Source: Winogradskyella sp. J14-2
GTDB taxonomy: Bacteria > Bacteroidota > Bacteroidia > Flavobacteriales > Flavobacteriaceae
DNA: 64,000 nucleotides
Assembly (NCBI RefSeq): GCF_001971725.1
Contig: NZ_CP019388.1
Location: 1,612,001-1,676,000, forward strand
Direction: 5' to 3'
In this document: piece after piece, positions 32,801-42,058 of the stretch
Layout: each line of letters opens with the position of its first letter
How positions within the stretch are numbered: the stretch's first letter is position 1
Notes under the pieces: model-generated
Databases searched by the model: none
What the model saw: the letters and a program-made list of their open reading frames with translations, nothing else
What the model was told of the DNA's origin: nothing
Program-made: the position numbers and the translations under genes

Positions 32801-33334
32801 CTGTATTGAGGCTCTAAGCGATACCTTGTCACTCAATTTTCCTGAAATTTGCAAATCGAGTTCACTATTTAAAACAGAATTTTGGTTATTACCTATTGTT
32901 ACACCTCTAGAGATACTTCCAGAAGTTGTTAGACCATCAAAGGGAGTAAAAAGATTTCTGCCCGAGGTGTTTTCTAACCTATACAAGGTTTCTATACCAG
33001 CTACGGAGCGATCTACAATAACATCTTCGTCTAGTTGTTTATAAACCTTGGTCATAAAATTTGGATAGCGCAAATATTCAATATCAACAGAATCTATTTC
33101 AACCTGTTGGTTAAATTTCAAAATAGACTTTGAAAAATCAACGTTATAAAGTGTAGCATCCAGAATAACACCTTGCTTAGTTTTTACACTAAATTTTGAA
33201 GGATTTATACTCACAGAATCAATGACTATTGAATCTGCCACAGCAACGCGTATTTTCTTATAATTACCCGATTTTTCTTGGGCAAAACCCCAAAAACACA
33301 TTAATATGATAATAAGAAATAGCGCTTTTTTCAT
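29888..33334 (-). CDS. Very large outer-membrane barrel protein with SprA-like segments
   Basis: 1148 residues with a signal ending WGFAQ. After an N-terminal periplasmic part (about 20-135) it is almost all beta-strands ending QLKAYF, so a large barrel is expected. The segment VYVNGVPLERGENHDYIIDY (near residue 295) is like the repeated strand-turn motif of SprA, the type IX secretion channel, but the protein is half SprA's size. It includes Asp-rich loops (DDDDNDGF, YNENGIQELNEFEIAQ). A dispersed-repeat-like sequence lies inside the coding frame at 31003-31017. The role is unknown. Confidence 0.75.
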   Translation of the reverse strand: MKKALFLIIILMCFWGFAQEKSGNYKKIRVAVADSIVIDSVSINPSKFSVKTKQGVILDATLYNVDFSKSILKFNQQVEIDSVDIEYLRYPNFMTKVYKQLDEDVIVDRSVAGIETLYRLENTSGRNLFTPFDGLTTSGSISRGVTIGNNQNSVLNSELDLQISGKLSDKVSLRASIQDANIPLQESGYSQRLDEFDQVFIELFSDNWNIRAGDIDLVNTKSYFANFSKRVQGLLVNANLSDKTSVFASGALVRGQFTTTQFTAQEGNQGPYKLRGPNNELFVLIVSGSETVYVNGVPLERGENHDYIIDYNAGEIIFNSTYPITSEMRITVDYQFSERNYSRFTVFGGSTFETEKLQLNVSVYSESDAKNQPLQQNLSTEQTEILANAGDDTSLMVAPSATEESFSENRILYRKEIVGGEEIFVFSQNPEDQLFRVRFTLVGANQGNYVLSNDNAVSNIFEYVAPIAGVPQGNYEPITQLVAPERLQIAVLNGRYQPTEKTDVFFELAGSKNDINLFSSLDDDDNDGFAGKFKVNQKLIKHDSLWNLSALIDADFIQENFRTIQRLYRAEFNRDWNLEDNRDDQGNFILGNQLLLTSGLQLSHAKKGLASYNFEYLDYANNFSGSRHNLMADLRLGNFRIFTNSSFLNNEGTVNRSTFLRSFNRLVYAKNNKWIGAKFTTEDNEQTVIATDSLTPLSQRFSAYETFVGIGDSTKVYAEVGYIKRFNDSLRNNLVERVNASNTYYLKSRLIQNKNTNLQLFVNYRSLKAEDDSSTSSETNKDEQSLNSRLNYNQKLFNNLVLWNTSFETNSGTLPQQDFTYVEVEAGQGAYTWIDYNENGIQELNEFEIAQFTDQGNYIRVLLPNQVFVRTHQNRLSQTLTINPMQWSGSEDRTKKFFSHFYNQTSYLIDRKIRREGNNFNLNPFEADEDNQLALNNSVRNVLFYNRGKQRYTTSYTFLTNTSRSLLSIGFQENKLTNHQLNFNHKFATNWLANALASFGTDESLSENFTNRNYLIEEERFQPKLSYLFSENAQFDVFYQYTSKENTIGSLEALSQNNYGFSFTYNKAEKIALTGEFNMFQNEYEGNPNTPVAYQMLEGLQPGKNFTWSLLAQKKLTKFLDLNLNYFGRKTETSKTIHTGTIQLKAYF
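31003..31017. repeat. Dispersed-repeat-like element inside a coding region
   Basis: CTGAGCTTGTCGAAG has the same outer halves as CTGAGC-GAAA-TCGAAG in the intergenic element at 35231-35246. It encodes the Ser/Thr-rich DDSSTSSETN loop of the large barrel protein. Confidence 0.5.
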
Positions 33335-33468
33335 CTAAAATAATAACTGCATAACGTTTGAAATATTTTATCGTTAAAAGCAGTATAAATTTATAGTGTA
33401 AAAGTACTCTATTATTTATTTTAGCTGAATAGCTAGAAAAACAACTCAAATCAGGAAATTAAAGTAAC

Positions 33469-34230
33469 ATGAAAATAGCTTCGTACAATGTTAATGGTAT
33501 AAGAGCTGCCATAAATAAAGGGTTTATAGATTGGCTACAAGCCACAAATCCAGACGTTATTTGTCTACAGGAAATTAAAGCTATGGAAGACCAACTCGAT
33601 TTAGACCTTTTTACAAATGCAGGCTATGAGTATAATTATTGGTTTAGCGCACAAAAAAAAGGCTATAGTGGTGTTGCCATTCTCTGCAAAAAAGAACCCA
33701 ACCATGTTGAGTTTGGCACAGGAATAGAATCTATGGATTTTGAAGGCAGAAACCTTAGAGTAGACTACGACATGGTATCTGTTATGAGCATGTACTTACC
33801 TTCTGGTACCAACGATGCAAGATTGGCTCATAAATTTGAATATATGGATTTAATCCATGAGTATTTAAATGAACTACAAAACGAAAAACCTAATCTTGTG
33901 GTTTGTGGAGACTACAATATTTGCCATGAGCCTATTGATATTCATAACCCAAAAATGAAAGGCGTTTCTGGTTTTTTACCAGAAGAACGCGAATGGTTAG
34001 GTGATTTTATTGATAGTGGTTTTATTGACAGTTTTAGATACTTACATCCTGAAAAACAAGAGTTTTCTTGGTGGAGTTACAGAGCCAACTCACGAGCCAA
34101 CAATAAAGGTTGGAGATTAGACTATGCAATGGTTAGCCAACCCTTACAAGAAAACATAAAACGAAGCGTTATACTCACTGAAGCAATACACAGCGATCAT
34201 TGCCCTATTTTACTAGAATTAGACTTATAA
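33469..34230 (+). CDS. xth: Exodeoxyribonuclease III
   Basis: 253 residues of the exonuclease/endonuclease/phosphatase fold. MKIASYNVNGIRAAINKGF, CLQEIKAMEDQ (catalytic Glu), VCGDYNICHEPIDIHNP and the closing AIHSDHCPILLEL (catalytic His) are all present. It cuts at AP sites and trims 3' ends in base excision repair. Length is standard. It is divergent from the large barrel gene across 134 bp and 24 bp upstream of the OmpA lipoprotein. Confidence 0.97.
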   Translation: MKIASYNVNGIRAAINKGFIDWLQATNPDVICLQEIKAMEDQLDLDLFTNAGYEYNYWFSAQKKGYSGVAILCKKEPNHVEFGTGIESMDFEGRNLRVDYDMVSVMSMYLPSGTNDARLAHKFEYMDLIHEYLNELQNEKPNLVVCGDYNICHEPIDIHNPKMKGVSGFLPEEREWLGDFIDSGFIDSFRYLHPEKQEFSWWSYRANSRANNKGWRLDYAMVSQPLQENIKRSVILTEAIHSDHCPILLELDL

Positions 34231-34254
34231 ACATCTCTTAACTTAAATTAAAAC

Positions 34255-35214
34255 ATGATAAAAAAAATTTCATTATTAGCATTTTTATTATTGTCAATAA
34301 CCTCTTGTGTCTCAAAAAAAATATACACCGATCTAGAGGACAAATATGCCAATCTAAAAAAAGACAACAGAGCCTTAACTGAAGAGGTAGAAGCGCTATC
34401 TGCAGACAAAAACAAATTAACTAATGACCTAAACAGCCTGCAAGCTGCCTATGACGAGGCTGTAAAAGAACGAGATCAATTACGCTCAGACTATGCAGCT
34501 ACAAAAACTAATCTCGACAATTTAAAAGCATCTTACGATGCATTAGAAAAAAATAGTTCTGCTGAAATTGCCAAAAACTCTCAAAAAAACAGAGAACTTC
34601 TAGCCCAATTAGAAGCCAAAGAACAAGCCCTTATTGCCGAAAATGAGCGTTTAGAAAAATTAAAAAAAGAACTGGAAAGCAGATCGCAACGCGTTGCAGA
34701 ATTAGAAAGCGTAATTGCCGCTAAAGACGCTAACATGCGTGCTCTAAAAGATGCTATTTCTAAAGCCTTAACTAATTTTGAAGGCAAAGGTCTTACCGTA
34801 GAGCAACGCGATGGTAAAGTTTACGTATCCATGGAAAACAAGTTGCTTTTTGAATCTGGCAGTTGGTATGTTGGTGCACAAGGAAAGCAAGCCGTAAAAC
34901 AATTAGGAAGCGTTTTGGCAGAAAATCCAGACATTGCCATTTTAATAGAAGGCCATACAGACAATGTACCTTACAAAGGCAATGCGCAATTAAGTGGTAA
35001 CTGGGATTTATCGACCAAGCGTGCTACAGCAATCGTAAATATTCTAAGAGAAAATAATGCGATTAATCCTGAAAACTTAACAGCTGCAGGACGAGGCGAA
35101 TATGCACCTGTTGCCTCTAATGACACTTCAGAAGGCAGGGCAAAAAATCGTAGAATTGAAGTGATTTTAACACCAAAACTTGATGAGATTTCAAAATTGT
35201 TGAATGATATTTAA
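34255..35214 (+). CDS. OmpA-family peptidoglycan-associated lipoprotein with coiled coil
   Basis: 319 residues. The lipobox is ITSC (Cys18). A long coiled coil follows (about 25-165), then an OmpA C-terminal domain (about 185-310). Its signature is ILIEGHTDNVPYKGNAQLSG and LSTKRATAIVNIL then AAGRGEYAPVASNDTSEGRAKNRRIE, with the Asp and Arg that bind diaminopimelate. It tethers the outer membrane to peptidoglycan. A strong terminator lies 75 bp after the stop. Confidence 0.93.
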   Translation: MIKKISLLAFLLLSITSCVSKKIYTDLEDKYANLKKDNRALTEEVEALSADKNKLTNDLNSLQAAYDEAVKERDQLRSDYAATKTNLDNLKASYDALEKNSSAEIAKNSQKNRELLAQLEAKEQALIAENERLEKLKKELESRSQRVAELESVIAAKDANMRALKDAISKALTNFEGKGLTVEQRDGKVYVSMENKLLFESGSWYVGAQGKQAVKQLGSVLAENPDIAILIEGHTDNVPYKGNAQLSGNWDLSTKRATAIVNILRENNAINPENLTAAGRGEYAPVASNDTSEGRAKNRRIEVILTPKLDEISKLLNDI

Positions 35215-35228
35215 TCATCCTGCATTGG

Positions 35229-35253
35229 TCACTGAGCGAAATCGAAGTGAGAC
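35229..35253. repeat. Short dispersed-repeat-like element A
   Basis: TCACTGAGCGAAATCGAAGTGA forms a partial inverted repeat (CACT/AGTG) just after the OmpA gene. The CTGAGC...TCGAAG core recurs at 31003-31017. Confidence 0.5.
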
Positions 35254-35289
35254 AGCAATCATTTCTAACAAAAACCTTAACATAGATTT

Positions 35290-35322
35290 AGACCTTTCGT
35301 GTTTTTACAACATGAAAGGTCT
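35290..35322 (+). terminator. OmpA-gene terminator
   Basis: AGACCTTTCGTG pairs with CATGAAAGGTCT over 12 positions (one G-T) around a 9-nt loop, followed by TCTTATTTTTG. Confidence 0.85.
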
Positions 35323-35361
35323 TCTTATTTTTGTAGTAGTGATGAGCAAATGTTCTATGAG

Positions 35362-35382
35362 ATTCTGAATCAAGTTCAGAAT
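35362..35382. repeat. Short palindromic intergenic element B
   Basis: ATTCTGAA-TCAAG-TTCAGAAT, an 8-bp perfect hairpin followed by GACAAAATT, lies 18 bp before the aldo/keto reductase start. There is no U-tract, so it is not a terminator. Confidence 0.55.
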
Positions 35383-35400
35383 GACAAAATTTAATTTTTT

Positions 35401-36438
35401 ATGAAATATACAACCTTACCAAATACAGATATAAAAGTTAGTAAAATATGTTTAGGCACCATGACTTGGGGCAATCAAAACACACAAGATGAAGGGTTTG
35501 CCCAAATGGATTTGGCTTTAGACAAAGGCGTTAACTTTTTTGATGTTGCTGAACTATATCCTGTACCAGCAACAGCCGAAACCTATGCTGAAACTGAGCG
35601 TATTATTGGTAACTGGTTTACAAAAACAGGTAATAGAGATAAGGTTGTTTTAGCTACTAAAATTGCTGGTCCTGGCGATTATACTGCTCACATAAGAACT
35701 ACTGGTTTTAGCAAACAAGCATTAAATGAAGCTGTTGACAACAGTCTAAAACGATTACAAACAGATTACATAGATTTATACCAATTGCACTGGCCAGAGC
35801 GCAGTACAAACACATTTGGCCTAAGAGATTATGTTCATAATGCCAATGATGGCTGGGAAGATAATTTCAATGAAATTTTACACAATCTTGATGAAATTAT
35901 TAAATCTGGAAAAATTAGACACATAGGTTTATCTAATGAGAAAGCTTGGGGAACCATGCGCTACTTAGAAGAGTCTAAATACAATAATTTACCAAGAATG
36001 ATTACCATTCAGAATGCATATTCTCTTCTATGCAGACCTTTTGAAGGTGATTTGGCAGAAATTGCACACAGAGAAAATATTGGTTTACTAGCCTACTCAC
36101 CTATGGCATTTGGTGTTTTATCTGGTAAGTACATCAAAGGTACTGCTGCAGATAATGCAAGGTTAAAACTGTTTCCAAGATTTGCTAGATATAGTAGTGA
36201 TCAGGCAACAGAAGCCACTAAGCGATACCTACAAATAGCCGAAGATAATAATATGTCTTTAGCGCAAATGTCTTTGGCATTTGTTAACCAAAGACCTTTT
36301 GTAACAAGTAATATTATTGGCGCTACAAGTATAAAACAGCTTGAAGAAAACATTGAAAGTATCAACATAACCTTATCAAATGATATGCTAAAAGCCATTA
36401 ATGATGTTCATGCATCCATACCAAATCCTGCAACTTAG
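35401..36438 (+). CDS. Aldo/keto reductase (Tas-like)
   Basis: 345 residues, TIM barrel. ICLGTMTWGNQNTQDEGF, the catalytic Asp/Tyr in FFDVAELYPVPATAETYAE, the Lys in VVLATKIAG and the His in YQLHWPER are visible. A C-terminal NADPH site follows (IIGATSIKQLEENI). The arrangement with an insertion around residue 140 is like E. coli Tas. The substrate is unknown. It follows two repeat-like elements and has no obvious operon partner. Confidence 0.92.
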   Translation: MKYTTLPNTDIKVSKICLGTMTWGNQNTQDEGFAQMDLALDKGVNFFDVAELYPVPATAETYAETERIIGNWFTKTGNRDKVVLATKIAGPGDYTAHIRTTGFSKQALNEAVDNSLKRLQTDYIDLYQLHWPERSTNTFGLRDYVHNANDGWEDNFNEILHNLDEIIKSGKIRHIGLSNEKAWGTMRYLEESKYNNLPRMITIQNAYSLLCRPFEGDLAEIAHRENIGLLAYSPMAFGVLSGKYIKGTAADNARLKLFPRFARYSSDQATEATKRYLQIAEDNNMSLAQMSLAFVNQRPFVTSNIIGATSIKQLEENIESINITLSNDMLKAINDVHASIPNPAT

Positions 36439-36554
36439 TTTTTAAAAAATAAAAGGATAATCCTTTAGAAAGCACCAAGGGCTTATACTTTTACATCTAA
36501 ACATTCCTACTATTATATTAGTGTTAATTCCTTAGCCAATCCTTAGGTTTTTTC

Positions 36555-36562
36555 TACCTTTG
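36555..36562 (+). promoter_or_regulatory. Putative -7 box of the MMPL/RND exporter gene
   Basis: TACCTTTG matches TAnnTTTG, 56 nt before the ATG at 36618. The 179-bp gap also holds the palindrome AAAGGATAATCCTTT near 36452-36467, with no U-tract. Confidence 0.4.
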
Positions 36563-36617
36563 CGGCTCGTTTCAAATTAAGGCATTATTTGCTATTTAAA
36601 GACGCAGAAACTTATAC

Positions 36618-39026
36618 ATGTTTAAACTGTTGACTACTGGATTTTGGGAAGGTGTTGCGAGGATTATCCTTCGCAATAAAATCTTCATTCTTCTTGTCAT
36701 CATATTAGCTACAGTGTTCTTGAGTATGCAATGGAAACATATGCGCTTTACTTACACGGAAGCCAATATGTTGCCTGATGACCATGAAGTCAATCTCATA
36801 TACAACGATTTTTTAGAAGTATTTGGAGAAGAAGGTAATCTCATTGTTTTAGGTGTTAAAGATTCTAGTGTATTTACGGTTAATCAGTTTAATGCTTGGA
36901 ACAACCTTGCAGAATCCTTTAAACCTTATGATGAAGTTGAAACTGTTCTTTCAATAAAAGATCTTCAAAAACTGGTAAAGAACAACGAAAAGAAACAGTT
37001 TGATTTAGTTCCATTCATAAAAGATTCTATATCTAGTCTTAATGAAATTAAGAAACTACAAGAAGACCTTTTTAAGAAGTATCCATTTTACGATAACTTT
37101 TTATTTAATGCAGAAAACAAAACACTTCGTACTGCTATTTATCTAAAGAAAGAGATCGTTAATACGTCTGCCAGAAAAGAATTTATCATAAATATTCTTG
37201 AAGAAAGAATACAAGAATTTGAAGCAAAACACCCTAAGCTAGATGTAAAAGTATCTGGCATGCCTTACATTAGAACATTAAATTCTCAAAACATTGTTGA
37301 CGAAATTCCGATTTTTATTGGTGCCGCTTTGTTTGTAACATCTTTCATTTTCTTTTTATTCTTTAGATCGTTTAGAGCCACCTTTATATCACTTATTGTG
37401 GTCTGTACTGGCGTAATGTGGACCTTTGGAATTTTAGGGCTGTTAGGTTATGAAATCACTGTACTTACGGCTTTAATTCCGCCATTAATCATTGTTATTG
37501 GTATACCAAACTGTATTTTCTTAATTAATAAATACCAGCACGAAGTAAGGTCTCATGGTAACAAAGTAAAATCCTTGCAACGCGTTATCACCAAAGTTGG
37601 TAATGCCACTTTAATGACCAATGTTACCACTGCATCTGGTTTTGCAACGTTTATTTTAACAGAAAGTAAATTACTTAAAGAGTTTGGTATCGTAGCTTCA
37701 TTGAGTATTCTTGCAATATTTATACTCTGTTTGCTTATTATACCCATAATATACACGTTTTTACCTTATCCTAAAGAGCGTCATTTAGAACACTTAAACA
37801 AACGCTGGATTGGCGGTTTTGTAGATTGGATGGAACGTATGGTAAAACATAAAAAAATAACTATTTACGTTACGGCGTTTATTCTAATTATGGCCAGTAT
37901 GATTGGTATTAATCAGATGATAATATCTGGTAGTTTGATTGAAGATATGCCAAAAGACAAACAGTTTTTTAAAGATATTCGCTTCTTTGAAGAAGAGTTT
38001 AACGGCATTATGCCTTTAGAAATTATGGTAGACACCAAACGTAAAAAAGGTGTTATGAAGTTGTCTACCCTAAAACGTATTAATGAATTAGAAGAACTTA
38101 TTGAAGAAACGCCAGAGTTATCTAAACCAATCTCAGTAGTAAGTTTAATAAAGTATAGCAAGCAAGCTTACTTTAATGGCAATCCTAAATATTACCAACT
38201 ACCTACTAGCCAAGAAAACAGTTTCATTCTTTCTTATGCTAAAAACTCATCTTCTGATGTAGATTTGCTTAAGAATTTTGTAGACAGTACTGGCCAATAT
38301 GCTCGCATAACAACATTTATGAAAGATATTGGCACTGACAAAATGGAGCGTATTCAAGAAAACCTTCAGAATAAAATTAACAAAGTTTTTCCCAAAGAAC
38401 GTTATGAGGTAACAATGACTGGTAAAGCTTTAGTATTTCAAAAAGGCACAAAATACTTAGTAAGAAACTTAGTAATATCATTAACACTAGCCATTGTGCT
38501 TATCTCATTGTTTATGGCCTATCTGTTTCGTTCTTTTAGAATGATAATTGTATCCCTAATACCAAACCTACTACCGTTACTTGTAACTGCTGGGTTAATG
38601 GGTTATTTAGGAGTGCCTATTAAACCATCAACAATATTAGTCTTTAGTATTGCTTTTGGTATTTCGGTAGACGATACTATACACTTCTTGGCAAAATACA
38701 GACAAGAATTACAGGCCAACCACTGGAAAATTAGAAAATCTGTATATGCCGCACTGCGAGAAACTGGTGTAAGCATGTTTTATACCTCTATTGTATTATT
38801 CTTTGGGTTCTCTGTTTTTACAATATCTAGCTTTGGTGGTACGGTAGCCCTAGGTGCATTGGTGTCTATAACCTTATTGTTTGCAATGCTATCTAACTTA
38901 TTGTTGTTACCATCATTATTACTATCACTAGAGCGCAATATTGCTAACAAAGAAGTGCTAAGAAAACCAACAATTGATATTATACCATCAGAAGACCATA
39001 ACGAAGAAATCCAAAAAAATAAATAG
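36618..39026 (+). CDS. MMPL/RND-superfamily membrane exporter
   Basis: 802 residues with two similar halves: TM (about 20-38), a large periplasmic loop (40-225), five TMs (about 228-400), TM (about 420-440), a second loop (445-640) and five TMs (640-780). GALFVTSFIFFLFFRSFRAT and FGISVDDTIHFLAKYRQE (proton-relay Asp pair) are typical of SSD/MMPL exporters such as hopanoid or lipid transporters. Its substrate is unknown and no adaptor gene lies next to it, unlike the 56-62 kb efflux operon. It is followed by asnS after 35 bp. Confidence 0.9.
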   Translation: MFKLLTTGFWEGVARIILRNKIFILLVIILATVFLSMQWKHMRFTYTEANMLPDDHEVNLIYNDFLEVFGEEGNLIVLGVKDSSVFTVNQFNAWNNLAESFKPYDEVETVLSIKDLQKLVKNNEKKQFDLVPFIKDSISSLNEIKKLQEDLFKKYPFYDNFLFNAENKTLRTAIYLKKEIVNTSARKEFIINILEERIQEFEAKHPKLDVKVSGMPYIRTLNSQNIVDEIPIFIGAALFVTSFIFFLFFRSFRATFISLIVVCTGVMWTFGILGLLGYEITVLTALIPPLIIVIGIPNCIFLINKYQHEVRSHGNKVKSLQRVITKVGNATLMTNVTTASGFATFILTESKLLKEFGIVASLSILAIFILCLLIIPIIYTFLPYPKERHLEHLNKRWIGGFVDWMERMVKHKKITIYVTAFILIMASMIGINQMIISGSLIEDMPKDKQFFKDIRFFEEEFNGIMPLEIMVDTKRKKGVMKLSTLKRINELEELIEETPELSKPISVVSLIKYSKQAYFNGNPKYYQLPTSQENSFILSYAKNSSSDVDLLKNFVDSTGQYARITTFMKDIGTDKMERIQENLQNKINKVFPKERYEVTMTGKALVFQKGTKYLVRNLVISLTLAIVLISLFMAYLFRSFRMIIVSLIPNLLPLLVTAGLMGYLGVPIKPSTILVFSIAFGISVDDTIHFLAKYRQELQANHWKIRKSVYAALRETGVSMFYTSIVLFFGFSVFTISSFGGTVALGALVSITLLFAMLSNLLLLPSLLLSLERNIANKEVLRKPTIDIIPSEDHNEEIQKNK

Positions 39027-39061
39027 AAAAATTATCTTAGCATTTTCAAAATAATTTTAAA

Positions 39062-40507
39062 ATGATAACAAAAACCGTAGCAGAATTATTATCAGCAGAT
39101 ATCACTTTACAAGATGTTTCTGTAAAAGGATGGGTAAAAACATTTAGAGCCAATCGCTTTATAGCCTTAAATGATGGTTCTACAATAAATAATGTTCAGT
39201 GTGTTGTTGATTTTGAAAATTTTGATGAAGCATTATTAAAACGCGTTACAACTGGTGCTGCTATTCACGTTAAGGGTGAGTTGGTAGAAAGTCAAGGTAA
39301 AGGTCAATCTGTCGAAATTCAAGTCAAGGAACTTGAAGTTTTAGGTGATTCTGATCCTGAAACTTACCCTATTCAACCAAAAAAACACACCTTCGAGTTT
39401 TTAAGAGAAAACGCTCATCTGCGCACAAGAACAAATACCTTTAGCGCTGTAATGCGTTTAAGATCTTCATTGTCGTTTGCTATTCACAAGTATTTTAACG
39501 AAAATGGTTTCTATTACATGCACACACCAATTATAACTGGCAGTGATGCAGAAGGCGCAGGTGAAATGTTTAGAGTAAGTACTTTAGACGCGAAAAAGCC
39601 ACCATTAACAGAAGATGGTGATGTAAATTATAAAGAAGATTTCTTCGGAAAAGAAACCAACCTAACTGTTTCTGGACAATTAGAAGCCGAAACTTTTGCG
39701 ATGTCTTTAGGTAAGGTGTATACTTTTGGCCCTACATTTAGAGCAGAAAATTCAAACACATCTCGACACTTGGCTGAATTCTGGATGATAGAACCCGAAG
39801 TGGCTTTTATGGATTTGGCTGGTAACATGGATTTGGCCGAAGATTTCTTAAAGTCAGTTTTAGGCTATGTTCTAGAACACAATAAAGACGATTTAGAGTT
39901 TTTAGACAAACGCCTACAAGATGCTGAAAAAACCCTACCACAAGCAGAACGTAGCTCAATGAACTTAATTGACAAAATTAAGTTTGTTGTAGACAATAAC
40001 TTTAAACGTGTAAGCTATACAGAAGCTATAGATATCCTTAGAAACAGTAAGCCTAATAAGAAAAAGAAGTTCAAGTTTATAATCAAGGAATGGGGAGCCG
40101 ATCTACAATCCGAACACGAGCGTTATTTAGTTGAAAAACACTTTAAATGCCCTGTAATTTTATTTGATTATCCAGCTAATATTAAGGCATTTTACATGCG
40201 CCTAAATGAACCTGACCATGAGGGAAGAGAAACTGTAAGAGCAATGGATATACTTTTCCCAGGCATTGGCGAAATGGTAGGTGGATCTCAGCGTGAAGAG
40301 CGTTTAGAGGTTCTTAAAGAAAAAATGAAGGCCCTCGATATCCCAGAAGAAGAATTATGGTGGTACCTGGATCTTAGAAAATACGGTACAGCTGTGCACT
40401 CTGGTTTTGGCCTAGGTTTTGAAAGACTCGTCATGTTTGCAACAGGAATGGGTAATATTAGAGACGTTATTCCTTACCCAAGGACACCTCAGAACGCTGA
40501 GTTTTAA
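39062..40507 (+). CDS. asnS: Asparagine--tRNA ligase
   Basis: 481 residues, class IIb. An N-terminal OB-fold anticodon domain ([20 protein letters not shown]) is followed by the catalytic domain with [21 protein letters not shown] (motif 2, just in part) and [29 protein letters not shown] (motif 3 region in two parts). The HLAEFWM-type motif 2 and length separate it from AspRS. AspRS itself is at 62.5 kb. A terminator and then rpoN follow. Confidence 0.97.
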   Translation: MITKTVAELLSADITLQDVSVKGWVKTFRANRFIALNDGSTINNVQCVVDFENFDEALLKRVTTGAAIHVKGELVESQGKGQSVEIQVKELEVLGDSDPETYPIQPKKHTFEFLRENAHLRTRTNTFSAVMRLRSSLSFAIHKYFNENGFYYMHTPIITGSDAEGAGEMFRVSTLDAKKPPLTEDGDVNYKEDFFGKETNLTVSGQLEAETFAMSLGKVYTFGPTFRAENSNTSRHLAEFWMIEPEVAFMDLAGNMDLAEDFLKSVLGYVLEHNKDDLEFLDKRLQDAEKTLPQAERSSMNLIDKIKFVVDNNFKRVSYTEAIDILRNSKPNKKKKFKFIIKEWGADLQSEHERYLVEKHFKCPVILFDYPANIKAFYMRLNEPDHEGRETVRAMDILFPGIGEMVGGSQREERLEVLKEKMKALDIPEEELWWYLDLRKYGTAVHSGFGLGFERLVMFATGMGNIRDVIPYPRTPQNAEF

Positions 40508-40517
40508 ATCTAGTATT

Positions 40518-40554
40518 AAACCTGTAAGGTATAAGTTCCCTCACAGGTTTTTTT
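40518..40554 (+). terminator. asnS terminator
   Basis: AAACCTGT pairs with ACAGGTTT with a long 17-nt loop, followed by TTTTC. Located 11 bp after the asnS stop. Confidence 0.75.
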
Positions 40555-40582
40555 CTTACTTTTATATGCAACAGAAATTTCA

Positions 40583-42046
40583 ATGTCCCTAAAACAGTAT
40601 TTACAATTTAAGTTATCGCAAAAGCTGTCGCCACAGCAAATTCAGCTTATGAAGTTGATACAACTTCCTACGCAAGCTTTTGAACAACGCTTAAAGCAAG
40701 AACTCGAAGAAAATCCTGCTCTAGATACCGGAAAAGACGAATCTACAAATGATGAATTTGATGAATTTGACAATTCTACCGACGATTACAATGACAACGA
40801 TACCATTGATGCCGACGATATAAATGTTGATGAATATTTAAGTGATGATGAAATACCAGATTACCGAACACAAGCCAACAACTACAGCTCTGATGACGAA
40901 GAAAAAAACGTACCCTACGCTGCAGGAACATCCTTTACGCAACATTTAATTAATCAGCTTAACACCTTCAGACTTTCTGAACAAGAAGAAGAGGTTGCTT
41001 ATTTCTTAGTTGGTAGCGTAGATGAAAGTGGTTATATAAGACGGTCTTTATCTGATATCACTGATGATTTAGCATTCACTCAAAATGTCTATACTTCTGA
41101 AGAAGAGGTTGAAAAAGTTCTTAAGGTGGTGCAACAATTAGATCCTGCTGGTGTTGGTGCACGTAACTTACAAGAGTGCTTAAGTATTCAGCTAAGTCGA
41201 AAAGAGCAAAATCCAGATGTAGAATTAGCCAGCAAAATCATAGATAAGGCTTTTGAACAGTTTACCAAAAAGCATTATAAGAAATTGATGCAAAAGTTTA
41301 GTATTGATGAAGAGCAACTCAAAGATGCCATTGAAGAAGTAGAACGACTTAATCCGAAACCAGGTGGTTCTTATGCTGGTAACAATAAAATAGTTGAGCA
41401 TATCGTTCCAGACTTTGCTATTAAAATTGTGGATGGTGATCTCGAGTTAACCCTTAATGGAAGAAATGCGCCAGAGCTCCATGTCTCGAGAGAATATAGT
41501 AACATGCTTAAAGGCTATAAGGATACCAAAGAAAAATCTAAAGCTCAAAAAGATGCAGTTCTATTCATAAAACAAAAATTAGATGCTGCAAAGTGGTTTA
41601 TTGAAGCTGTAAGACAACGTCAACAGACGCTCTTTGTTACGATGAGTGCCATTATGCACTATCAAAAAGAATACTTTCTTACTGGTGATGAGCGTAAGCT
41701 TAGGCCAATGATTTTAAAAGATATTGCAGACGAAATTGAAATGGATGTTTCAACAATTTCGAGAGTTGCAAACAGTAAATATGTAGACACACCTTACGGA
41801 ACAAAATTGATAAAGGAATTCTTCTCTGAGTCCATGACCAATGACCAAGGTGAAGAAGTTTCCACTAGAGAGATAAAAAAGATTCTTGAAACTGTAATAG
41901 AGGAGGAAAATAAAAAGAAGCCTTTAACAGATGAAGCGCTTTCTAAAATTTTAAAAGAAAAAGGCTATCCCATTGCCAGACGTACCGTTGCTAAATACAG
42001 AGAGCAGCTAGATATTCCTGTCGCTAGGTTAAGAAAAGAACTATAA
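40583..42046 (+). CDS. rpoN: RNA polymerase sigma-54 factor
   Basis: 487 residues. Region I is Gln/Leu-rich (LSQKLSPQQIQLMKLIQLPT, then EQRLKQELEENPALD), region II is acidic (about 50-110, rich in Asp), region III holds the core-binding domain, and the RpoN box ARRTVAKYREQLDIP lies near residue 468. It directs RNA polymerase to -24/-12 promoters that need an activator ATPase. No bEBP is in this window. It starts 76 bp after asnS. Confidence 0.96.
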   Translation: MSLKQYLQFKLSQKLSPQQIQLMKLIQLPTQAFEQRLKQELEENPALDTGKDESTNDEFDEFDNSTDDYNDNDTIDADDINVDEYLSDDEIPDYRTQANNYSSDDEEKNVPYAAGTSFTQHLINQLNTFRLSEQEEEVAYFLVGSVDESGYIRRSLSDITDDLAFTQNVYTSEEEVEKVLKVVQQLDPAGVGARNLQECLSIQLSRKEQNPDVELASKIIDKAFEQFTKKHYKKLMQKFSIDEEQLKDAIEEVERLNPKPGGSYAGNNKIVEHIVPDFAIKIVDGDLELTLNGRNAPELHVSREYSNMLKGYKDTKEKSKAQKDAVLFIKQKLDAAKWFIEAVRQRQQTLFVTMSAIMHYQKEYFLTGDERKLRPMILKDIADEIEMDVSTISRVANSKYVDTPYGTKLIKEFFSESMTNDQGEEVSTREIKKILETVIEEENKKKPLTDEALSKILKEKGYPIARRTVAKYREQLDIPVARLRKEL

Positions 42047-42058
42047 TGTAACGTTTGG

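Noticed and set aside
36452..36467. Terminator after the aldo/keto reductase
   Set aside because: AAAGGATAATCCTTT is a palindrome but is followed by AGAAAGC with no U-tract.
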